Positions 37,916-45,142 of a stretch of 64,000 nucleotides of DNA are shown here, one piece after another. Within the stretch, counting starts at the first letter, position 1, and every line of letters starts with the position of its first letter. The stretch is taken from positions 1 through 64,000 of the forward strand of contig JAUVYB010000002.1 of the NCBI GenBank assembly GCA_030603275.1, read 5' to 3'. The position numbers and the translations under genes were made by a program. This DNA comes from Deltaproteobacteria bacterium. GTDB taxonomy: Bacteria; Chloroflexota; Dehalococcoidia; Dehalococcoidales; BS750m-G39. Under the pieces are notes generated by a model. The model did not search any database, had not been told where the DNA came from, and worked only from the letters and a program-made list of their open reading frames with translations.

Positions 37916-39400
37916 ATGAAAAGGGCGATACTGCTGATAATTATCGGGCTGTGCCTCCAGATTGTCTTGTGTCTTCCGGCACAATCAGCGCCGGAAGGGC
38001 CGGTTAAGGTTAAAGAGTTGAACTTTGTTTTTCTGCATGGTGCCGGCGGCAATGCCTGTAGTATGCAGCTTCTGTCTGATTCCATTACGGAGCAGATACC
38101 GGCCTATATCACCGAGTACGAGCTGGCTAACCCTGACACCGAGGTTCGGGTTAACGCCCTGCTCCGGTGTTATCCCGATGATGTGGATATTGAGACCTGG
38201 GCCGATAATATCGTCGAAAGCGTTGACAACTATCTGCCCGATAAGCAGAATCTGGTTTTTATCGGGCACAGCATGGGGGGTAAGGCCGCCCTTTACGCCG
38301 TAGCCAACGATGTGGGCGGTTTAGCCGACAGGACGGCCATGGTGGTCACTATCAACAGCCCCATAAGGAGTCTGCAGCAGTACTACTTTACCGGCGGCGC
38401 TTCGCTGTTGGATTATTACCAAGCCCTGGGGCTGATTTCCGACAGCGGCGTTTCTGATTCCATAATCTACTATGATAGCGCTGAGGATGGGAGATGGGTG
38501 GCGGCGGTCAAACACTGGCTGGCTTTCGTATCGGGTGAAGCGGCGCCGCTTAGCCGGCAGTTTAATGTCGGCGGCGTCGACGCCATGCCCAGAAACATGG
38601 ATGACAATATTATACCAATCTCAGCCCAGTATACGGATAGGGCTGACGTGGTTTACTACGGAGAGCACAGTCATAACGATTTTGCTAATTTTGATGAAGT
38701 GGCCGGGTCTATGGCGGAGCAAATCCTGCGCTACATCTTTGGCGGAGAGATAGAGTGCTCCGTCCTGGTCAAAGGTGGCGCTCTGGAGCATGCCGCCGGC
38801 TGGCTGCCGGGAACGGACTACTGGGAGGATGTGGTTGGCGAAGTACTGGTCAGCAGTGGCAGTCTGCGGCACACCAATGAGTCCTTTTTCCGCTGGCAGG
38901 ATTGGGAGGACGTGGTTGGGGAGAGCCCCCTAGGGAGTACGCGCAGCAGCTACCGGGTTGCCTTGAAAAGTCATTTCCCCTTTGTTAACAGTATTGAGGA
39001 GGCGCGCTGGTTTGTCCCTGATGATATTAATGATTGCCAGCTTTACCTGAAAACCAGGGCCGCCCCCAGGTGTTCGGTGCAGGTGGACTGGAGTATATAC
39101 CGCCGCGGGCTGTTACCGGAGGGTGTCGTGCGTGACCACTATGAGGTTGAAATAGTCACCGGTACTCCCCTCACCACCGTCAGACATGTGTCATGGCTCG
39201 GTGGTGCCCCCGACGACCTGAGGTTACAGATAAACTCGGAGGCAGAAAGCCCCTTCCGCTGGTTTAAAGCGGAGTGGCGGGTTTATTTTAAAGAGAGCCG
39301 TTACCGGAAGGTCATTGACGAAATGACGGAACAGGCGTCTTTGACAGCTGCTCTGATGAGTCAGGAAGCTATTACTGCCGTAAAAAATTGCTGTGATTAG
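37916..39400 (+). CDS. Secreted alpha/beta hydrolase
   Basis: A 494-residue exported protein. Residues 1-25 are a signal peptide ending AQSA. The alpha/beta-hydrolase core has the oxyanion FLHGAGGN and nucleophile S119 in FIGHSMGGKA; a late EHSHNDF probably supplies the His. From about residue 285 a separate beta-rich domain of unknown type contains two WEDVVGE repeats 31 residues apart, so the C-terminus may be a small repeat or binding module. Lipase or esterase activity is inferred. The gene is single between metF and the convergent protease-like gene. Confidence 0.82.
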   Translation: MKRAILLIIIGLCLQIVLCLPAQSAPEGPVKVKELNFVFLHGAGGNACSMQLLSDSITEQIPAYITEYELANPDTEVRVNALLRCYPDDVDIETWADNIVESVDNYLPDKQNLVFIGHSMGGKAALYAVANDVGGLADRTAMVVTINSPIRSLQQYYFTGGASLLDYYQALGLISDSGVSDSIIYYDSAEDGRWVAAVKHWLAFVSGEAAPLSRQFNVGGVDAMPRNMDDNIIPISAQYTDRADVVYYGEHSHNDFANFDEVAGSMAEQILRYIFGGEIECSVLVKGGALEHAAGWLPGTDYWEDVVGEVLVSSGSLRHTNESFFRWQDWEDVVGESPLGSTRSSYRVALKSHFPFVNSIEEARWFVPDDINDCQLYLKTRAAPRCSVQVDWSIYRRGLLPEGVVRDHYEVEIVTGTPLTTVRHVSWLGGAPDDLRLQINSEAESPFRWFKAEWRVYFKESRYRKVIDEMTEQASLTAALMSQEAITAVKNCCD

Positions 39401-39407
39401 CCCCCGG

Positions 39408-40616
39408 TTACATTCCCAGCTCGACCCGGGTCTTTTTCAAACGGTTCAGGCTGTCCCGGGAGATAACGCCGATTACCCTGTCCTTTTCCAGCACCGGCAT
39501 GCGCTTGATTCCCAGCTCGTCCATCAGCTCCAGCAGGCTGGCGGCTGATTGCTGGGCGCTGGCTGTCCTGAGCTGTCCGGCCGGGGTCATAACCTTGCCT
39601 ATTTTGGTGCGGTTCCAGCGCCTTTTGGGTACGCGCTTTATATCGTGTATGGTTACTACTCCCTGCAGCTTATCCTCCTCGGCGACCACGAAGTAGCGCT
39701 GGCCGGTAACCAGGATGCAATTGCGGACCAGCTGGCCGATGGTTAACTGGGGGGTGGCAATAAACGGGCTTTCCCCACTAAGCATATCCCGGACGGCGAT
39801 ATGCTGCAGGGCTTCCCGCAGGGCTGTCTGACGGCGGCTCTGGACGGCGGCCAGGTATAGAACCCAGCCCACAAATATTAGAGCAAGGCCGTTGAACCAT
39901 TGGCGTGATAGAACCAGCAGCAGAATGCCGCAGACGATGAGTAGGAAGCCCAAACCCTGTCCCGCCCAGCTGGCGATGTTGGTCGCCCGGTCATAATCAC
40001 CGGTTAACTTCCACAGCAGGACGCGCAGGAGCCTGCCCCCATCCAGAGGAAAAACGGGGATGAAGTGGAATAGGGCTAGCAGGAAATACAGGTAAGCTGT
40101 CCATAGTATGATGCCGTCGATTATAACGTGGGTCGTGTTTACCAGTGCCGAGTGAGCGGCGTACAGTATGCCGGCTATCATCAGGTTGAGCAGAAGTCCG
40201 GCCGTAGCCATGAGCAGTTCGATAAGAGGCCGGGTGTCCCCTTTAGGTATTTGCGGTAGTCCGCCAATGGCAAACAGAGTGACCCTCTGCAGCGGGATGC
40301 CTTTATTGATAGCCAGGAAGTTGAGGATAATTTCGCGCAAGCCCACGGCGATGAAAAAGAGCAGGCTGGCGGCTATCCCCAGGATTATCCTCTGCCATAA
40401 GGGGTAGGCTTCGGGGAACTGGGTGACCACCATGGCTATTATCAGGATAAAGGCCACCGCCCAGGTGGGGTGTAACCGCAGGCGAACGCCCAGCATCCAG
40501 TTGATGATGGGGGTAAGCTTTAGGGGGGAGGCAATAGCTGCGGTAAGATATGACCGCAGGCGAGCGCCCATATGGGGCATTGTTTTTATTGGCTCTTTCC
40601 AGGAAAATGAAGCCAC
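39408..40616 (-). CDS. Site-2-protease-like membrane protein with CBS pair; HExxH lost
   Basis: A 402-residue M50-family membrane protein with a C-terminal pair of CBS domains (about 275-390), the usual layout of SREBP/SpoIVFB-type proteases in bacteria. The third-ligand motif survives as VFPLDGGRLLR. The HExxH metal site, expected in GLHELGHAL-like context, reads GLREIILNF (R94-E95-I96-I97-L98), so both histidines are gone. I therefore call it a probable pseudoprotease. The GTG start has GGGGAGG nine bases upstream. It may bind membrane substrates without cutting them. Confidence 0.85.
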   Translation of the reverse strand: MASFSWKEPIKTMPHMGARLRSYLTAAIASPLKLTPIINWMLGVRLRLHPTWAVAFILIIAMVVTQFPEAYPLWQRIILGIAASLLFFIAVGLREIILNFLAINKGIPLQRVTLFAIGGLPQIPKGDTRPLIELLMATAGLLLNLMIAGILYAAHSALVNTTHVIIDGIILWTAYLYFLLALFHFIPVFPLDGGRLLRVLLWKLTGDYDRATNIASWAGQGLGFLLIVCGILLLVLSRQWFNGLALIFVGWVLYLAAVQSRRQTALREALQHIAVRDMLSGESPFIATPQLTIGQLVRNCILVTGQRYFVVAEEDKLQGVVTIHDIKRVPKRRWNRTKIGKVMTPAGQLRTASAQQSAASLLELMDELGIKRMPVLEKDRVIGVISRDSLNRLKKTRVELGM

Positions 40617-40700
40617 TAAAATTTACCTCCCCGCCTGTACTGGCATTTTGGGCGGACAGCCTGTTTTTGTCAAGCTACTCCAGTTCACGGGCTATCTGGC

Positions 40701-40729
40701 TTGAAAGCACCTGGGGAAGAGTGTAAGAT
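40701..40729 (+). promoter_or_regulatory. Predicted promoter of tRNA-Arg
   Basis: TTGAAA, a 17-base spacer and TAAGAT, ending 35 bases before the tRNA. Confidence 0.55.
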
Positions 40730-40764
40730 GTTTTTAAAGCGCGGACGTTCCGTATGGGCGGTGT

Positions 40765-40841
40765 GCCCCTGTAGCTCAGTTGGATAGAGCAACGGTTTCC
40801 TAAACCGTGTGTCGTGCGTTCGAGTCGCACCAGGGGTACCA
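40765..40841 (+). tRNA. tRNA-Arg(CCU)
   Basis: Full cloverleaf with acceptor GCCCCTG/CAGGGGT (one G-T pair), anticodon loop TTCCTAA, T-loop TTCGAGT and encoded CCA. Confidence 0.97.
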
Positions 40842-40883
40842 GTTAATTTTTGCTTAAGTTTATGATAATATAGGCTGTGTTTT

Positions 40884-40956
40884 AGGAGTGTAGCTCAGCT
40901 GGAAGAGCAGCGGTCTCCAAAACCGCAGGTCGCGGGTTCGAATCCTGCCACTCCTG
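40884..40956 (+). tRNA. tRNA-Trp(CCA)
   Basis: Acceptor AGGAGTG/CACTCCT, anticodon loop CTCCAAA in a GCGGT/ACCGC stem, T-loop TTCGAAT. CCA is not encoded. Confidence 0.97.
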
Positions 40957-41109
40957 CTTTATTTTTTGGTTAGGCTACTTCTCCCTTTAGCTTTATTATT
41001 TCCTGCTCGACGTGTTCCGGGTGGGGTTGAAAGGGTGTAGTATAGAGAAATATGGGGTATGACAATATATCGTTGTTTTGAATTGAGTGCAAAAAGTGGT
41101 CTCAGACTA

Positions 41110-41138
41110 TTGACATTACCGCAGGAACGGTATATCCT
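41110..41138 (+). promoter_or_regulatory. Predicted promoter of the DUF5679 gene
   Basis: Perfect TTGACA, 17 bases, TATCCT, 25 bases before the ATG. Confidence 0.65.
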
Positions 41139-41163
41139 TCAAAGCAAAAAGGGAGGTAGTTAA

Positions 41164-41304
41164 ATGCAAGCCTATTGTATGAAGTGTCGGACAAAGAGGG
41201 AAATGAAGGACGCCAAGAGCATAACCATGAAGAATGGTAAGCCGGCGACTCAGGGTGTGTGCCCGGTATGCGGAACCAAGATGTTCAGAATCGGGAAGGC
41301 TTAA
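41164..41304 (+). CDS. DUF5679 family small zinc-ribbon protein
   Basis: A 46-residue protein with CMKC near the N-terminus and CPVCGTKMFRIGKA at the end; together four cysteines form a small zinc ribbon. The middle KREMKDAKSITMKNGKPATQG is typical of DUF5679 as I recall it. GGGAGG lies seven bases before the ATG. It has its own promoter and terminator between tRNA genes, a position often taken by ribosomal protein L33 in other bacteria. The sequence is not L33-like beyond the paired CxxC, so a translation-related role is only a guess. Confidence 0.85.
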   Translation: MQAYCMKCRTKREMKDAKSITMKNGKPATQGVCPVCGTKMFRIGKA

Positions 41305-41334
41305 GACCAGTAGTACGAGTTGAATAATCGGGGG

Positions 41335-41364
41335 GGCTGGGTTTCCCGCTACGGGTGCCCAGCC
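41335..41364 (+). terminator. Terminator after the DUF5679 gene
   Basis: GGCTGGG pairs with CCCAGCC, with an inner CCCG/CGGG stem, followed by TTTCTGCTTTAT. Confidence 0.75.
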
Positions 41365-41522
41365 TTTCTGCTTTATAGACTGTTTAACCCCTGGATAGCT
41401 CCAGGCGGCGTGAAGCGGTTATATTTTTTGAGTCTCCGGGGTGCCGGCCTTATTGTTGGCACGTGTTAGTGGCTGGGGCTTTTATCAAGGCTTGGCCGGG
41501 GTGGCCGAATATTTAATCTGTC

Positions 41523-41552
41523 TTGACGCTTTACGAGACCGGATGTTATGCT
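41523..41552 (+). promoter_or_regulatory. Predicted promoter of the Leu-Gly-Cys tRNA cluster
   Basis: TTGACG, 18 bases, TATGCT, ending 18 bases before tRNA-Leu. Confidence 0.6.
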
Positions 41553-41570
41553 ATTTTTGCCAGGCTTTAA

Positions 41571-41657
41571 GCCGAGGTGGTGGAATCGGTAGACACGCCA
41601 TCTTGAGGGGGTGGTGAGCGTAAGCTCGTAGGAGTTCAAATCTCCTCCTCGGCACCA
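41571..41657 (+). tRNA. tRNA-Leu(GAG)
   Basis: Class-II tRNA with acceptor GCCGAGG/CCTCGGC, anticodon loop TTGAGGG in a CCATC/GGTGG stem, a long variable arm (GAGCGTAAGCTC) and encoded CCA. Confidence 0.96.
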
Positions 41658-41706
41658 TGTTAAAAACTGGTTCCCGCGAAAATCTTTAATTTTTACGGGT
41701 GTTTAA

Positions 41707-41781
41707 GCGGAAGTGGCTCAGCGGTAGAGCATCTCCTTGCCAAGGAGAGGGTCGCGAGTTCGAATCTCGTCTTCCGCTCCA
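41707..41781 (+). tRNA. tRNA-Gly(GCC)
   Basis: Acceptor GCGGAAG/CTTCCGC, anticodon loop TTGCCAA in TCTCC/GGAGA, encoded CCA. Confidence 0.97.
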
Positions 41782-41793
41782 TAAGATATTAGA

Positions 41794-41869
41794 GGCGACG
41801 TGGCCAAGTGGTTAAGGCGGGGGTCTGCAAAACCCCTATTCACCGGTTCGAATCCGGTCGTCGCCTCCA
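41794..41869 (+). tRNA. tRNA-Cys(GCA)
   Basis: Acceptor GGCGACG/CGTCGCC, anticodon loop CTGCAAA in GGGGT/ACCCC, encoded CCA. It is 12 bases from tRNA-Gly. Confidence 0.97.
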
Positions 41870-42078
41870 AATCTCATTTTGACCGCCCGGTAATTCCCCC
41901 TACCTTTCTCCCAGTACTATTTACTACTTGAATTAGCCTATTTGGGTGATTACGTCCCTGTGTTGAGCGTGTTAGGATAGTAAAAATTCGCCAAATGGAG
42001 AAAAGTAGGACCCGGGGAAGTCTTTTTTAGCTAGTCATTTAATACTAAGTTTGACTTAAAGAATAGGGATGTGATGAA

Positions 42079-42156
42079 CCAGAGCCTTTAATGTGGTCAC
42101 CTGGGCTCTGGGGAGCAAGTGGTGAAACCGGCCCTAAATGGGGCCGGTTTTTCTTT
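42079..42156 (+). ncRNA. Candidate structured leader: hairpin, loop pseudoknot and terminator before pilT
   Basis: CCAGAGCC (42079-42086) pairs with GGCTCTGG (42104-42111). Loop bases TCACC (42097-42101) are complementary to GGTGA (42121-42125), a possible five-pair pseudoknot. Directly after it AAACCGGCCC/GGGCCGGTTT (42125-42150) plus T-rich sequence forms a strong terminator, 34 bases before the pilT start. The layout resembles a terminator-controlled riboswitch or attenuator. I match no known class. Otherwise the 320 bases between tRNA-Cys and pilT show nothing I can name. Confidence 0.5.
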
Positions 42157-42189
42157 TACTGTCCCCGGTAGTAAGGAGGGCGTCTTGCC

Positions 42190-43314
42190 GTGAGTAAACT
42201 AAATGGTTTTGGTGAAATTCTGGAGCTGGCGGTTAGCAAGGGGGCTACCGATTTGCACGTAAAGGTGCCCAGCCCGCCGGTGCTGCGTATAGATAGCGCG
42301 CTGGTTGCCCAGGAGGAATGGCCGCCGTTTACCGCCGATGATATAGAGGGGATATTTGAGGAAATCACTACCCAGGAGCAGCGAGAGGCTTTTAGTAGGG
42401 AACATGAGCTGGACTTTGCCTATAGCGTGTCCGGGCTGGCCCGGTTCCGGGTTAACGTACTGCGGCAGAGGGGCACCATGAGCCTTGCCTTCCGCCGGGT
42501 GCCGTCCAGCGTGCCTTCGGTTGATGAGTTAGGGCTGCCCCAGGTTTGTAAAACTCTTATTCTCAAGCCGAGAGGACTGGTCCTGGTCACCGGTCCCTCC
42601 GGCAGCGGCAAGTCAACCACCCTGGCGGCGATGATTGATCACCTTAATGAGAACGCGACCCGGAGTGTAATTACCATCGAAGACCCGATTGAATATCTAT
42701 TCCACGACAAAAAATGTCTCATCCGGCAACGAGACATGGGGGATGACACCAAATCCTTCTCCGCCGCCTTAATCCACGCCCTCCGCCATGACCCGGATGT
42801 AATTGTTATCGGCGAGATGCGTGACCTTGAGACGATAAGTACCGCTATCACCGCTGCTGAGACCGGTCATCTGGTGCTGGCCACGCTGCACACCCTTGAC
42901 GCCGCCCAGTCTATCGATCGTATAATTGATGTTTTCCCCCCTGTCCAGCAACGGCAGATGAGATTGCAGCTATCACAGGTGATAGAGGCCGTGCTTTCGC
43001 AGACCCTGTTGCCCTGTATCGGGGGAGGACGGGTAGCCGCCTTTGAGGTTCTGCTGGCCAATAGCGTCATCAGAAGGCTTATCCGGGAAGAGAAGATACA
43101 TGAAATAGGGCCTAGCTTGGAGATGGGCAAACTGGAGGGGATGCATACCCTGGACCAGGCGCTGGCCGAGCTGGTCAAGAGCGGTATTGTTTCTAAAGAA
43201 GAGGCCATGATGAAAACCAGCAGTCAGGTAAAGCTGGCCAAGCTACTGCAGGCAGACCGGGATACCTTTACGCCCTTGGCAGTTGCCGAACCGGCGCTGA
43301 ATGTTGCCCAGTAG
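42190..43314 (+). CDS. pilT: PilT-like type IV pilus retraction ATPase (orphan)
   Basis: A 374-residue secretion-type AAA ATPase that would drive disassembly of type IV pilus fibres. An N-terminal PilT domain (SDL-like DLHVKVPSPPVLRIDS) precedes Walker A GPSGSGKST at 135-143, the Asp box TIEDPIEYLF, Walker B VIVIGEMRDLET, the His box HTLDAAQSIDRI and a late SVIRRLIREEKIHE resembling the PilT-specific AIRNLIRE motif. The GTG start has AAGGAGG ten bases away. No other pilus gene lies in the window. A strong terminator sits just upstream, implying controlled read-through or an unseen promoter. Confidence 0.92.
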   Translation: MSKLNGFGEILELAVSKGATDLHVKVPSPPVLRIDSALVAQEEWPPFTADDIEGIFEEITTQEQREAFSREHELDFAYSVSGLARFRVNVLRQRGTMSLAFRRVPSSVPSVDELGLPQVCKTLILKPRGLVLVTGPSGSGKSTTLAAMIDHLNENATRSVITIEDPIEYLFHDKKCLIRQRDMGDDTKSFSAALIHALRHDPDVIVIGEMRDLETISTAITAAETGHLVLATLHTLDAAQSIDRIIDVFPPVQQRQMRLQLSQVIEAVLSQTLLPCIGGGRVAAFEVLLANSVIRRLIREEKIHEIGPSLEMGKLEGMHTLDQALAELVKSGIVSKEEAMMKTSSQVKLAKLLQADRDTFTPLAVAEPALNVAQ

Positions 43315-43416
43315 AAGCTCTATTTAAGCGCCAGGAATATACCCCATCTTAGGCGCTGGAAGCCACGGCTGAGGCCATAGCTCAGCAGGAATGCCACGCC
43401 TCAAAATATCATCCGC

Positions 43417-43445
43417 TTGACGCTCACCCCGCCAGCATTTACAAT
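43417..43445 (+). promoter_or_regulatory. Predicted promoter of tRNA-Leu(UAA)
   Basis: TTGACG, 17 bases, TACAAT, ending 9 bases before the tRNA. Confidence 0.65.
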
Positions 43446-43454
43446 AATTTCGGC

Positions 43455-43540
43455 GCCGGGGTGGCGGAATCGGCAGACGCAGCGGACTTAAAATCCGCCG
43501 GACCTAGTCCTTGTGGGTTCGAGTCCCACCCCCGGCACCA
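43455..43540 (+). tRNA. tRNA-Leu(UAA)
   Basis: Class-II tRNA with acceptor GCCGGGG/CCCCGGC, anticodon loop CTTAAAA in GCGGA/TCCGC, long variable arm and encoded CCA. It runs 15 bases ahead of the second plsY and may be cotranscribed with it. Confidence 0.97.
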
Positions 43541-43555
43541 GTTAGAGAGTATGCT

Positions 43556-44122
43556 ATGCCCTGGCTGATAGTAATCTTAGGTTACCTGCTCGGCTCCATC
43601 CCCACCGGCTATATCGCTGGACGGTTTTTTGGGAAGGTTGACATCCGGCAGGTGGGGGATGGCAATGTGGGCGCCCAGAACGCCTTCCGGCAGCTGGGGG
43701 CCGGGGTGGGGGTGGCGGTGGGAATTATCGATGCCGGCAAGGGGGCACTGGCTATTCTCATTGCTCAAGCAGCCAACCTGCCCCAGATAACCGTGCTGCT
43801 GGCCGGGGCGGCCGCCGTCATCGGGCATAACTGGCCGGTTTTTCTCCGCTTTCGGGGAGGGCGGGGGGAGGCGACTACTATCGGCGTGCTGCTGACTACC
43901 ATTACTCAGCCAATGCTTATCCTGGCCATACCGGTGATAGCAACTCTGGTTATCTGGCGCAATGTGACTTTAGCCAGCGCGGTTCTGTTTGTGCCGCTGC
44001 CGCTGGTCTGCTGGTGGCTGGGGGTGCCCGGAGTGCTTGTCGCCTACGGTATTGCCCTGCCCTGCCTGGTGGGCTTTACCCATTTCCTTAGGACGAGGCA
44101 GGCTGTAACCCGCCGAATCTAG
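43556..44122 (+). CDS. PlsY-family acyltransferase, paralogue 2
   Basis: A 188-residue membrane protein with the PlsY signatures GSIPTGYIAGR, GDGNVGAQN (usually GSGNxGATN) and GHNWPVFLRFRGGRGEATT. The first motif has Asp in place of Ser, and the C-terminus is shorter than in the copy at 3659. It may differ in acyl donor, or transfer to another polyol phosphate. I start it at ATG 43556 (GAGAG nearby); the open frame runs upstream through tRNA-Leu, which cannot be coding. Transcription probably continues from the tRNA promoter. Confidence 0.85.
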   Translation: MPWLIVILGYLLGSIPTGYIAGRFFGKVDIRQVGDGNVGAQNAFRQLGAGVGVAVGIIDAGKGALAILIAQAANLPQITVLLAGAAAVIGHNWPVFLRFRGGRGEATTIGVLLTTITQPMLILAIPVIATLVIWRNVTLASAVLFVPLPLVCWWLGVPGVLVAYGIALPCLVGFTHFLRTRQAVTRRI

Positions 44123-44205
44123 CTACCAGTTTAAGACCCATATCGATATATTCAAGATTGAGGCGAAGCTTACCCACGGTATGTAGGGCAGGAGAAGCGC
44201 TTAGG

Positions 44206-45141
44206 TCATTTTCTCTTTATGGCTGACTTTACCGCCTTTTCGATGTTTCTGGCGGTCAGGCCGTATCTCTCCAGGAGCTCGGCCGGTTTGCCTGATTTGG
44301 CGTAGCTGTCCTTAAGTGACACCATTTCCATGGGCACCGGCTGGTTTTGGACAACTACCCTGGCCACCATACTGCCCAGGCCGCCGTGCTCCAGGTGCTC
44401 TTCGGCGGTGACAATGGCGCCGGTCTCGGTTGCCTTGATTATAGCCGCCTGGTCAAGGGGCTTGAGAGTGGGCATATTGAGCACCCGGCAGTCTATGCCC
44501 TCACCTTGCAGGTTTTGCGCCGCTTCCAGGGCCTCTTTGACCATCAGGCCGATGGCGATGATGGTGACATCCTTGCCTTTCTTCAGGGTTACCGCCTTTC
44601 CCAGCTTGAAGCGGTAGTCTTCGTTGTATATCAGCTGAGATTTAGGTCGGCACAGCCTGATGTAGAACGGCCCGTGGGTGGTGACCGCCGCCTCTACCGC
44701 CTGGGCGGTTTCAATGGCATCGGCGGGAACGATAACGGTAAAGCCGGGCAGGGAGCAAATGAGGGCCAGGTCTTCAACAGACTGGTGCGAGCTGCCGTCC
44801 TCGCCGACGGTGATGCCGCCGTGGGTGGCCACGATTTTAACATTGAGCTGGGGCTGGGCGATAGACATGCGGATCTGGTCAAAGCAGCGCCCGGGGGCAA
44901 AGACGGCAAAGGTGCTGGCGAAGGGTATCTTGCCCGAGGCGGCCAGGCCGGCGGCAATGCTAATCATATTCTGCTCGGCGATGCCGCATTCAAAGAAGCG
45001 CTCTGGCAGCTCGCGGGCAAAAAAGTGCGTCATCGTCGAGCGGGACAGGTCGGCGTCCAGCACCACGATATCCTGGTTTTCCATGCCCAGTTCCAGCAGG
45101 GTTTTGCCGTAGGTTTCCCGCAGCGAGACTTCCGGTTTCAG
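44206..45141 (-). CDS. Transketolase, C-terminal subunit
   Basis: The pyrimidine-binding and C-terminal domains of a split transketolase, 311 residues if started at CTG 45141. Motifs are VVLDADLSRST, the catalytic glutamate in FFECGIAEQNMISIAAGLA, HGGITVGEDGSSHQSVEDL and the C-terminal TAEEHLEHGGLGSMVA. The first ATG (45084) would drop the conserved SLRETYGKTLLELG stretch, and no ATG, GTG or TTG lies upstream in frame. CTG 45141 has GGAG four bases before it and sits one base past the stop of the N-terminal subunit gene. The two chains form one enzyme of the pentose phosphate pathway. Confidence 0.88.
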   Translation of the reverse strand: MKPEVSLRETYGKTLLELGMENQDIVVLDADLSRSTMTHFFARELPERFFECGIAEQNMISIAAGLAASGKIPFASTFAVFAPGRCFDQIRMSIAQPQLNVKIVATHGGITVGEDGSSHQSVEDLALICSLPGFTVIVPADAIETAQAVEAAVTTHGPFYIRLCRPKSQLIYNEDYRFKLGKAVTLKKGKDVTIIAIGLMVKEALEAAQNLQGEGIDCRVLNMPTLKPLDQAAIIKATETGAIVTAEEHLEHGGLGSMVARVVVQNQPVPMEMVSLKDSYAKSGKPAELLERYGLTARNIEKAVKSAIKRK

Positions 45142-45142
45142 T

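Noticed and set aside
42060-42156. c-di-GMP-I or ZTP riboswitch upstream of pilT
   Set aside because: The GCAAACC and tetraloop-receptor features of c-di-GMP-I are missing. A GGGGAGC run recalls one ZTP segment, but the matching 5' stem and the second subdomain are not present.
43511-43555. GTG start giving a longer second PlsY
   Set aside because: The added codons lie in the T-arm and acceptor of tRNA-Leu(UAA).
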